Source: a virus
Length of the DNA: 52,533 nucleotides
Direction: 5' to 3' (one strand)
Virus record (IMG/VR): IMGVR_UViG_3300042879_004528
Coordinates: 1 to 52,533 of that record
Shown here one piece after another: positions 42,901 to 50,800 of the stretch. The notes below the pieces were generated by a model. The model saw nothing but the letters and a program-made list of their open reading frames with translations, made no database searches and was not told the DNA's origin. Each line of letters starts with the position of its first letter. Position 1 is the stretch's first letter. The position numbers were made by a program, and so were the translations under genes.

Positions 42901-43584
42901 TTAATAGATGTCTATATCTCCATTGTATAAATGTTTTTTAACTTTAATCATTATTGCTTTCTTTAAATTTTTAACTTGTTTATATCCTATTTTACGATTT
43001 TTTTCGCTAGTTTTATATCCCATTAATTTGGCTGATTCTTCTTCTGATTTATGCTCTATATAATGAAGATAATAGAATTTCCATTCTATTGGTTTAAGAA
43101 TTTGATACATCTTTTTATGTATATTTTCTGCAGCTTTGTCAATATCTATCTCATCTTCAATAATATTATGAACCTCTTGAGTATGATTCTCTAATGTAAC
43201 TGGCAATTTTATATCATGCGCTGACTTTTTGCTTTTTTCCCATTTAGCATATAATGGACATTTATTGCATTGGCTTTTATATATAGTACAGCCATCATCA
43301 TTCTCTGCTGCTGCGCATTTTAGACATGGTCTGGAATAATTTCCATAATTATTTCTAATAAGGTTTTTAATTTGATTGCTTACTATTCTATTGATCCACG
43401 GCGCTAAAGGTTTTTCGGGATCATACATTTTCCATTTTTTATATATATGTATTCTTAATATCTGCGCTACATCATTAAAATCCATCCAAGCTAGAGTTGT
43501 TAAACTCCACTTATGTTTTCTCTTATTAATTTCTTGATTAATCTCTAAGATTTTACTCTCAAAAGTTATTCTTCGAGATCTCAT
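42901..43584 (-). CDS. Phage sigma factor with cysteine-rich insert
   Basis: A 227-residue protein. Region 2-like sequence at residues 33-80 (MDFNDVAQILRIHIYKKW, then APWINRIVSNQIKNLIRN) is that of sigma-70/ECF factors. A region 4-like helix-turn-helix at 163-218 (YYLHYIEHKSEEESAKLMGY) would contact a -35 element or a clamp. Between them lies a probable zinc site with Cys87, Cys90, Cys99, Cys106 and Cys109. It would redirect host RNA polymerase to late genes. Its place at the head of the packaging genes matches late-gene sigma factors, such as T4 gp55 in role. It may read the GTGTAAT motif found before most units here. Confidence 0.8.
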   Translation of the reverse strand: MRSRRITFESKILEINQEINKRKHKWSLTTLAWMDFNDVAQILRIHIYKKWKMYDPEKPLAPWINRIVSNQIKNLIRNNYGNYSRPCLKCAAAENDDGCTIYKSQCNKCPLYAKWEKSKKSAHDIKLPVTLENHTQEVHNIIEDEIDIDKAAENIHKKMYQILKPIEWKFYYLHYIEHKSEEESAKLMGYKTSEKNRKIGYKQVKNLKKAIMIKVKKHLYNGDIDIY

Positions 43585-44012
43585 TATCTCTTACTTTTTC
43601 TTAAAGAACCTGCCTCTTTTGCAAAATCTTCTAAAATTTGTTTTTTTGAAGTTTTTTTGCCTTTTGTTTTTGTTTTATTCCTTTTTACATTTTCTCCTGT
43701 TCCCATTAAATCTTTAAGTTTAACCCCTCTATTTGAATTTTCTGCAGCTGTCTCAACTTGAATCTTAGATATTTGGGGAACATTTCTAATTGTCTTTTCG
43801 TTATCATCGTAAGACTCTTGATCATCTTCAATATCTACTTCTGGAGCATATGTCTTTTTCGCAATTGTTGGTTTTTGTAGCTGAACTTTTTGAACAACTG
43901 GTTGAGAAACTTGGTTATTCTTTTCAAAAGGATTACCACAATTAGTACAAAATATTGGTTTTTTTAAACTATATTCTGTAGGTGCGCCACAATCTAAACA
44001 ATATCTTTTCAT
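43584..44012 (-). CDS. Zinc-ribbon protein with disordered tail
   Basis: A 142-residue protein. CLDCG (Cys5, Cys8) and CTNCG (Cys22, Cys25) form a zinc ribbon in the first 28 residues. A low-complexity middle rich in Gln, Asp and Glu follows, ending in a basic helix (KNKTKTKGKKTSKKQILEDFAKEAGSLRKSKR). The stop overlaps the sigma factor start by one base, so the two are coupled. A transcription co-factor, or a sigma or RNA polymerase adaptor, is plausible. Confidence 0.65.
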   Translation of the reverse strand: MKRYCLDCGAPTEYSLKKPIFCTNCGNPFEKNNQVSQPVVQKVQLQKPTIAKKTYAPEVDIEDDQESYDDNEKTIRNVPQISKIQVETAAENSNRGVKLKDLMGTGENVKRNKTKTKGKKTSKKQILEDFAKEAGSLRKSKR

Positions 44013-44057
44013 TTAATATTATTATATACTAAATGAATAATTTAATCTAATTTTAAA

Positions 44058-44492
44058 TTAGGATAGATTATGTTCTTTTTTGGTAGATTCTGGAATAGCA
44101 GCTACAAATTCTGGACCCTTATTTTTTGCTTTTTGATATAATTTTTTAATAAAAGCATCATAAGTCATTTTTCCGTTCATTCTACCATAATTACTAATAG
44201 CATCTCTTACGTCCTGTGGGCTAACTATTGGAAAACTGCGAGTTTCTGGAAATAGAAAATCACTATCTTTTAGTTCACTTCTTTTTTGACCTTTATAGGT
44301 TTTTTGATATGCTTCTGTATCACAAATATCTACTTCCATAGCTTTAACTTTTTGTTTCTTGCCTTTTCTGAAAGTAGTTAAACAAACCGCAACTCTTTGA
44401 TCTTGACTTGTAAATTCTTCTTTAATTGCTGGCATACAGCGACCCATATAGTCGCTTTCTTTTTCTTTTTTCTTGACTTTTGGTATAGGCAT
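44058..44492 (-). CDS. Small phage protein with conserved head-type C-terminal motif
   Basis: A 144-residue protein. The N-terminal MPIPKVKKKEKESDYMGRC, then DQRVAVCLTTFRKGKK (Cys19, Cys37) is a phrase often seen at the start of phage head or prohead-associated proteins. The C-terminal part (FPIVSPQDVRDAISNYGRMNG, FIKKLYQKAKNKG) resembles DUF6582-type segments. It is the first gene of the sigma-terminase unit, with a GTGTATA variant of the motif 9 nt upstream. Function unknown; a head-assembly or DNA-contact role is likely. Confidence 0.6.
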   Translation of the reverse strand: MPIPKVKKKEKESDYMGRCMPAIKEEFTSQDQRVAVCLTTFRKGKKQKVKAMEVDICDTEAYQKTYKGQKRSELKDSDFLFPETRSFPIVSPQDVRDAISNYGRMNGKMTYDAFIKKLYQKAKNKGPEFVAAIPESTKKEHNLS

Positions 44493-44501
44493 ATATAAGT
44501 A

Positions 44502-44508
44502 TATACAC
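44502..44508 (-). promoter_or_regulatory. GTGTATA variant of the motif, before the sigma-terminase unit
   Basis: Minus-strand GTGTATAT, 9 nt before the ATG at 44492. It differs at two bases from GTGTAAT. A TTGACA with a poor -10 match lies upstream at about 44547-44542 and might be an early or host-type promoter for the sigma gene unit. Confidence 0.35.
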
Positions 44509-44587
44509 GTAAAATAATTTAAAATGGAAACTGTGTCATTTTGTCAATATTATAAATATTAACATCAACCTCAATTCTTTACTCTCA

Positions 44588-44594
44588 GTGTAAT
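44588..44594 (+). promoter_or_regulatory. GTGTAAT motif on the plus strand, before the plus-strand gene pair
   Basis: The only plus-strand GTGTAAT I found. It lies 10 nt before the ATG at 44605, so the motif turns round together with the gene direction. Confidence 0.6.
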
Positions 44595-44604
44595 AATATA
44601 TACT

Positions 44605-44754
44605 ATGAATGAAAAATGCGAACATGAATATGTAGATGAGAATGGTAATGTTAAAAAATGCGGAAATAAACCAACGACTAAAGCATCTGATGACAAATAT
44701 ATTTGTTTTGATCACCTTGAAGAGCATTTAAATAATGACTTTAAATTAAATTAA
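44605..44754 (+). CDS. Small zinc-finger-like protein, only plus-strand gene cluster
   Basis: A 49-residue ORF reading MNEKCEHEYVDENGNVKKCG, then ASDDKYICFDHLEEHL. Four possible zinc ligands are Cys5, His7, Cys19 and Cys35, with His38 and His42 following. It stands alone against the minus-strand block, has its own GTGTAAT motif 10 nt upstream, and overlaps the next ORF by one base. Tiny phage zinc proteins of this kind are often host-takeover or regulatory factors. A minus-strand ORF over the same DNA (44536-44727) is the less likely reading. Confidence 0.6.
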   Translation: MNEKCEHEYVDENGNVKKCGNKPTTKASDDKYICFDHLEEHLNNDFKLN

Positions 44755-44828
44755 TGACTATTAGTTCAATATTAATCTGTGCCGCAGTTTTACTTTATAT
44801 ACTTTATTTAAAAGAAAGAATTAAATAA
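44754..44828 (+). CDS. 24-residue membrane peptide
   Basis: The ORF starts with the ATG of TAATG, sharing one base with the stop of the zinc-finger-like ORF, and reads MTISSILICAAVLLYILYLK then ERIK. It is a single hydrophobic helix with a basic end, as in small phage membrane peptides. The coupling with the upstream ORF is the main support; it could be a chance ORF. Confidence 0.4.
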   Translation: MTISSILICAAVLLYILYLKERIK

Positions 44829-44901
44829 AAAATCAGCTTTTAAAATCTATTATTTGACTCTTGTTATTCATATGCATTTATATTTTAAATTAATTTAAAT
44901 A

Positions 44902-45693
44902 TTATAAACCTAAATTATATTGATATTTCAAATACTTTATTTTATTGTGAATCTCTTCTCTTTGTTTGTTTTTTGCTCCCCAGAGATGGCAAAAGCCAAG
45001 GTGTTCAGCTTTGTCTCCAAAATCTTCCCAGCCATTGAGCATATATTTCACTTCTACATCATGTATATTTGCTAATAAACTCATGTAATATTGTTCTACT
45101 ATACAAGCAGGTATGAAATTTTTATTAAAGAAAGAGTTCTTAAGAAATTCTTGATTATCTTTATCTATAGCTAATTTTAAAGCTTCCTCTGCGTAAAATT
45201 TAATAAATTCTATATTATATCCACCAAAAATAGACATATTTGCTCCATAATGAATCTTATGTTTTTCTAGATAAAATGGATTAGGTATTCTTTTTGTAAA
45301 ATCTTCAACTTCATAAAAATCATAAGCATCTTCTTCTGAATGCTGAACGATTAAATCATTTAATATAATATCGTCTGGTAGTTCTTTAAATAAAAAAACA
45401 TCATTATCTATATGAATAAAAGGCTCGTTTTTTTCTGCTATTAACTTATATGAGTAAATCTTTCCTAAAGACCATACAATTCTTAAATCTTTTGGTAATA
45501 TCTCTAGTGAAGTATCAATTGATGAAAATGATTTTATCTTGCTTAATTTTTCTTTTCCTTTCAGATCTGTAATTAAATGTACTTCGCCATAAATATTCTT
45601 GAGTAAAAATGCTGAAAGATGATACATATCAAAAACTAAAGGGTCATTATCTTCGTAGTAGCCATAGTTCCAAAAAGATAAATAAGGTTTCAT
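44902..45693 (-). CDS. DxD glycosyltransferase-like protein (paralog 3 of 4)
   Basis: A 263-residue protein beginning KPYLSFWNYGYYE, with GEVHLITDLKGKEKL (36-50), SLGKIYSYKLIAE, HIDNDVFLFKELPDD (94-108), NMSIFGGYNIEFIKFY and late FCHLWGAKNKQ. It is closer to the 47093-47872 protein than to the other two. The 4-nt overlap with 45690-46535 and the chain to 47872 show that it is the last gene of a four-enzyme glycan cluster that follows the leucine-rich-repeat protein. Confidence 0.75.
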   Translation of the reverse strand: MKPYLSFWNYGYYEDNDPLVFDMYHLSAFLLKNIYGEVHLITDLKGKEKLSKIKSFSSIDTSLEILPKDLRIVWSLGKIYSYKLIAEKNEPFIHIDNDVFLFKELPDDIILNDLIVQHSEEDAYDFYEVEDFTKRIPNPFYLEKHKIHYGANMSIFGGYNIEFIKFYAEEALKLAIDKDNQEFLKNSFFNKNFIPACIVEQYYMSLLANIHDVEVKYMLNGWEDFGDKAEHLGFCHLWGAKNKQREEIHNKIKYLKYQYNLGL

Positions 45694-46535
45694 AAACTAT
45701 ATTTTATATTTTGATTTACTAATCCTAAATCTTCTATTAAATTTTGTTCTTTATTTGCTTCGTAAAAAATATCCATATTTCGATAATTTTTATCATGAAT
45801 ACTTGTATATTTTTTTATTTTTAGATTTGGAGAAAAATTCGTAGGATATTTTGGTTTATAATTATTTACATCTTTTTTTTCCAGATTTTTTTTCCATTTC
45901 TCCTTAGATTGAAGACGATAATGGTTAAGTCTGAACAGACATTCATTTGGATCTACAAAAAAGGGATTAAATTCTTTATAATCTGATTCATGCCAATGAA
46001 CATTAAATTTTTTAATTTTTTCTATCTTTGAAAGAATTTTAGTTTGAGCATATTTATCTTTAAACTTAATGTATTTATCATCTATTAGTTGTCTTTTAGT
46101 AAAAGATTTTACTATACCTTCTGGTTGTTTTATGTGTCCGTTGCTACCAAAAAGAATCATTGGAATTTTATAATAAAATACATTTTCTTCTTCCATGAGA
46201 TTTAACAAATTTTTAAAATTTATATCTTTTGGTGACCAAACATATTCATCAATGTCGCAGATCAGCAACCAATCTGTTTCTTTTTTTAGCGCAGAAAAGA
46301 AATGATTATAAATTTTTTCTTGTCTTCCATATTCATACTTAAATTCGTTAGAAATATTAAATAATGTTATATACTTTTTTTGTATATATGGCTCTATGAT
46401 TTCTTTAAAATTGTCATTACTATTATCATTTATAAGATAAAAATGATCTACATTACGATTAATATAGTGGTCTAACCATTCTTTCAAATATGGTGCTTCA
46501 TTATAAAAAATTGCTCCTACTGATAATTTTTGCAT
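45690..46535 (-). CDS. GT2/GT92-type glycosyltransferase
   Basis: A 281-residue protein. VGAIFYNEAPYLKEWLDHY at 6-24 and FYLINDNSNDN at 32-42 are typical of GT2/GT92 (DUF23-like) starts; LLICDIDEYVW at 90-100 carries the metal-binding DxD. FNVHWHESDY and CLFRLNHYRLQSKEKW further on match the acceptor-side His of GT92-like enzymes. It would transfer a sugar from a UDP/GDP/dTDP donor in the cytoplasm. It is part of the four-gene chain after the leucine-rich-repeat gene and abuts the sulfotransferase-like gene (next base). Confidence 0.85.
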   Translation of the reverse strand: MQKLSVGAIFYNEAPYLKEWLDHYINRNVDHFYLINDNSNDNFKEIIEPYIQKKYITLFNISNEFKYEYGRQEKIYNHFFSALKKETDWLLICDIDEYVWSPKDINFKNLLNLMEEENVFYYKIPMILFGSNGHIKQPEGIVKSFTKRQLIDDKYIKFKDKYAQTKILSKIEKIKKFNVHWHESDYKEFNPFFVDPNECLFRLNHYRLQSKEKWKKNLEKKDVNNYKPKYPTNFSPNLKIKKYTSIHDKNYRNMDIFYEANKEQNLIEDLGLVNQNIKYSL

Positions 46536-47096
46536 TTATATAATATCTCCTGCAATTTCTCCATGCCAATTTATTTTTTTATTTATTTTTATAAAATTTT
46601 CTTGCGCTAGTTCTAATTGAAATTTATCTTTTATAATTTTTAGAACGCCAATCTGATCATTAAATAAGTCCTCATATCGGACAATATAAGATTTGTCTGG
46701 ATTTATATCTGTAAAGCTTTTATAAGAATTTACTCTATCATTATAAAATTCATCTATACTTTTATAAATTTCTGGTCCATGCGGAGTATTAAATATAAAA
46801 CAATCTTTTTGATCTGACCATTCCCAAGGCATCTCAAAAGATCCTTTATGTTTATTTAAATATGCTTTTTTCCAATTTTCTTTTTCTCTTACGCAAAATA
46901 AAAATAAAAATTCTTCTTTTGTTATTTCAGATATTTTATTATAATTTTCTATTGAATGAGGCTTTCCATGCTTCCATCCAAGGTAGTCATTGAAATCTTT
47001 CTTTAAGCATATAGAGATTTTAAAATTTAAAGGCACTAGTATTTGAGTAAGATTTGTGCCAGATCTTGGAAGACCAAATATTTTTATTTTTTTCAT
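46536..47096 (-). CDS. Sulfotransferase-like protein
   Basis: A 186-residue protein. IFGLPRSGTNLTQIL at 5-19 is the 5'-phosphosulfate loop of sulfotransferases (PRSGTN). YIVRYEDLF near 157-165 resembles the 3'-phosphate loop (xRYExLxxxP). These enzymes use PAPS to sulfate sugars, tyrosines or lipids. It is short for the family. It is coupled to 47093-47872 by a 4-nt overlap. In context it could sulfate a phage- or host-borne glycan, a rare function for a phage. Confidence 0.75.
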   Translation of the reverse strand: MKKIKIFGLPRSGTNLTQILVPLNFKISICLKKDFNDYLGWKHGKPHSIENYNKISEITKEEFLFLFCVREKENWKKAYLNKHKGSFEMPWEWSDQKDCFIFNTPHGPEIYKSIDEFYNDRVNSYKSFTDINPDKSYIVRYEDLFNDQIGVLKIIKDKFQLELAQENFIKINKKINWHGEIAGDII

Positions 47097-47872
47097 AAAT
47101 TTAATTTTTTTACTAGTTTTTCAACACGTATGCGATTTTGTTCTTTATTTTTACCAGTCATTAAATGAGTATATTTTTTTTCTCTGGCTATGTCTTCGGA
47201 AGGAAAACCATCAAAAATAAATTCTATTTTTAAATTATTATTAAAAGCAAACGCAGATAGATATAATTGTTCAGCTATGCAAGCTCTATGCGAATTAAAC
47301 TCGTCAAAGATAAAATTATTCCAAAAAAAACTATATTTTTTATTAAAAACAAAATCTAAAGCGCCATTTGCATAATCATTAATTGCTTTTAAATTATTTC
47401 CGCCAAAAACTCCTACATTAATTGCGTCTAAATTTTTTGGGATTTTAGAGAAAAAATCGTCTTCTTTTAAAAAAGATTTAATCTCATTTGTTCTGTACCA
47501 TGTATGAGAATCTTTTTCTAAATTTTGAGCAAATATAGGAGATTTTTTTAATTGTTCTTCTATCCCTTCCCATAAAATGCAATCATAATCTACGTGTATA
47601 AATGGATCTTTTCTTTCTGAAATAACTTTATATGCTAATAATTTACTAATAGACCAAATTGAAGAATAATTTGTATCTAAATTTTGTAAATCTAAAGAAA
47701 CAGAGTCCCATGGGATATCTTTTAATGAAACTGCGCCATTTTCATCTGTTATTAAATGTACTTCACCAAAATTTTTTTTAAGATAATATGCAGATAGTTT
47801 ATGAAGATTTATTGTAAATTGATCTGGAATTTTTCTGTAACCGCCAGACCAATAGCTCATATAGGGTTTCAT
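47093..47872 (-). CDS. DxD glycosyltransferase-like protein (paralog 4 of 4)
   Basis: A 259-residue protein, KPYMSYWSGGYRKIPDQ start, GEVHLITDENGAVSLKDIPW (36-55), HVDYDCILWEG (93-103), INVGVFGGNNLKAINDY and late KYTHLMTGKNKEQN. It is the first enzyme gene after the leucine-rich-repeat protein (4-nt gap) and is coupled to the sulfotransferase-like gene. Sequence differences among the four paralogs are spread over the whole length, so the duplications are old. Confidence 0.75.
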   Translation of the reverse strand: MKPYMSYWSGGYRKIPDQFTINLHKLSAYYLKKNFGEVHLITDENGAVSLKDIPWDSVSLDLQNLDTNYSSIWSISKLLAYKVISERKDPFIHVDYDCILWEGIEEQLKKSPIFAQNLEKDSHTWYRTNEIKSFLKEDDFFSKIPKNLDAINVGVFGGNNLKAINDYANGALDFVFNKKYSFFWNNFIFDEFNSHRACIAEQLYLSAFAFNNNLKIEFIFDGFPSEDIAREKKYTHLMTGKNKEQNRIRVEKLVKKLNL

Positions 47873-47876
47873 TTTT

Positions 47877-50800
47877 TTATGTATATGTTATATTTATATT
47901 AGGATTTATGCCGATTCTACTTAATTCTGTGGAAAAAGCTTGAGGAAGAGTTATGCTAGTAAGTCCTGCATCAAGAAATGCAATATCTCCAATACTTGTT
48001 ACAGAATTTGGGATAGTAATACTAGTCAAGCCGACGCAACTATTAAATGCACCGTTTCCAATACTTGTTACAGAATTTGGAATAGTAATACTAGTCAAGC
48101 CGTCGCAACTAAAGAAAGTAAGACTTTCAATGCTTGTTACAGAATTTGGTATAGTGATAGTAGTTAAGGCTGTGTCATAGAACGCACCAATTCCAATACT
48201 TGTTACAGAATTTGGAATAGTTACGCTAGTTAGCCTAATGCAACCATTAAAAGCATGGTATCCAATGCTTGTAACAGAATTTGGGATAGTAACACTAGTT
48301 AAATATCTGCAGAATAGGAATGCTTGGTTTCCGATGCTAATTACAGAATTTGGTATAGTAACGCTAGTCATATTAAGCTTATTATAGAAAGCGGAATCGC
48401 CAATATTCTTAACAGGCAATCCAGCAACTTGGTTTGGTATATTTACTGATGTTTCGTTTCCAGTATAAGCTGAGAGTGTCGCTCCACCATTTTCAAAGAT
48501 AGCTGTATAGTTTGAGAGAGCATTAACAAGCGTTCCATTTTGGTTCAAACGAATAACGTTATCTGTTCCGATATGATATACTGAAAGATTTCCTTGAGTT
48601 AATCCAATTCTACTTAATTCTGTGGAAAAAGCTTGAGGAAGAACTACGCTAGTTAATCCTGCGCTAAGAAATGCAATATCTCCAATACTTGTTACAGAAT
48701 TTGGGATAGTGATACTAGTTAAACCAGTGCAACCATAGAACGCACCATTTCCAATAGTTGTTACAGAATTTGGGATAGTAACACTAGTTAAGCCGCTGCA
48801 ATCATAGAACGCAATGTCTCCAATACTTGTTACAGAATTTGGAATATTTATAGTAGTTAAACTAGTGCAACGAGCGAACGCAGCGTTTCCAATACTTGTT
48901 ACAGAATTTGGTATAGTTATATTTGTCAAATCATAACAATATTCGAACGCACCGTTTCCAATACTTGTTATAGAATTTGGGAGAACTATACTAATTAAAT
49001 TCTGGCAACCTCTGAATGCATAGCTTTCAATGGTTGTTACAGAATTTGGTATAGTAATACTAGTAATATTCATTTTTTCCTTAAAAGCGTTTTCGCGAAT
49101 TCTTTTTACAGGCAATCCTAAAATTTCGCTTGGTATAGTAAGCTGTGTTTCATTACCAAAATATGAAGTTATTGTAATTCCATTATTTTCTACTAATACG
49201 CCATAATCATTCACAGTTCCAGTACCATTTTGAGTTAATGTTGTTTTAACATTATTTATCCAATAAGCATTATTATACCAACCATTAGCTGTACCAAACA
49301 TAACTATCCATTCTTCTACTGGAGTTGCTGTTAGTGAAAATTCTACAGGATTATTTTGAGCATCAAGCCATCCAGTTATTGGTAAATTATAACTATTATA
49401 ATCGATTTGTTTGGTATAAACATTTTCTCCCGCAGATTGAATGCTATTAAATTGTGGATCAATTATATATTTTTCTAAGGTTTTATTAATTAATAATATT
49501 GGTCCACTATGTCCTTGGTTAACGTATAGTATTATATTTTCATTCACTGTTTGAACACTTTTGATTGAATTTGTAATATCTAGAGGTCCAAATAATGGTC
49601 CAAGTAAAAACTCATCTAATAAACTTTCTCCAATAGAGATTCCATATGATCCAGAGCCTGATCCAGAGCCTGATCCAGAGCCGTCTTCGCTTGGTATATA
49701 TTTAATGCCGATACTATTTGCAATCAATCTCACATTTGATGCGACTTGTTCTTGGCCAATATTTACTCGAACAGCGAAAACTTGATAATTTTTTGTAACT
49801 GCGTAAATATTATTTGCAGAAAAATTATATGTTATATCATTTGCAGCAGTTACACTATAACTAGTAAAAGCTATTGTTTGTTGCTCGCCATTAGAATTTA
49901 AATCTAACCTTCCATAAAATAGATTTGGTTGTCCTTCTTCTTGTGCAATAGATACGGCTATATCATATATCCCGCCATCTAAATTTTTAATAATAATTTT
50001 TTTAATATTATTTATTGTTATATATATAAGAAGGTCTGCTGGCATTGTAATTTTCTTTAAAGATCCTCTAGAAGGATCTATAACATTTATAACTGGTAAA
50101 TTGTTTATGTTTTCTACATAACAAGCTATTGGGCCCTCTGCGAAAAATAAACCATTATGAACATTTTCAGCATACAAAACCCTTCTTGTCTCGTGTGTGA
50201 TATCAATATCAAAATTTCCATAGTGCCATTGATAATCATCTCCATTAGCTATCTTTGATCTAAAAACCTTACCATTACTAAATACTTCAAAGAAAGCATT
50301 AGTTTCTGTAGATGTATTATCATTTAAAATTTTTAATGGATTTCTATTTATTGGAATTCCACGAGAAGTAATAATCCCTTGATTTTGATTTTTAATAAGA
50401 TAAATATCATAATCTAATCCTGAGCCATAATTATTTGTAATACTTGCAACTGATATATTAGCAAAAAGAGAAGCTTGCTCAAGAGAATAAGATATCGCCG
50501 CGGCAGGAACTAGTCCGTCGTTATTTTTATAAAAAGATATAGCGCCAGCATAACCGATTCCGCCGCCTAATGATCTTGGTTTGTTATTAATTGCTACTAC
50601 AAAATTATTTCTAGTAACAAATAAATGACCAATATCTATTGCTCGTTTGCCTAAGTTTCTTCCGTAGTCGTTATAAATACTTTCTAATATTGATCCTAAG
50701 CCAGCATCATTATTATAAGAAACAGCAACTCTTCTTGTTGCGTCAATAGCGTTATTTAGTGATCCCATTCCTACTGCTAAAGTACCACTTCCAGAACCGC

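Noticed and set aside
44551-44558. TATAAATA on the plus strand, the T4 late promoter consensus
   Set aside because: A single copy in AT-rich DNA, about 46 nt before the plus-strand ORF and with a GTGTAAT motif closer to it. I did not see matching copies placed before the late genes on the minus strand.
44536-44727. A 63-residue minus-strand ORF with hydrophobic sequence
   Set aside because: It lies opposite the plus-strand pair that has its own GTGTAAT motif and a TAATG coupling. It has no motif or ribosome site upstream, and its aromatic/Ile-rich sequence is what a random frame of AT-rich DNA gives.
47935-49080. Regular repeats that resemble a CRISPR array at first sight
   Set aside because: Units are in frame, encode leucine-rich repeats, the spacers are also similar to each other and no cas genes are nearby.
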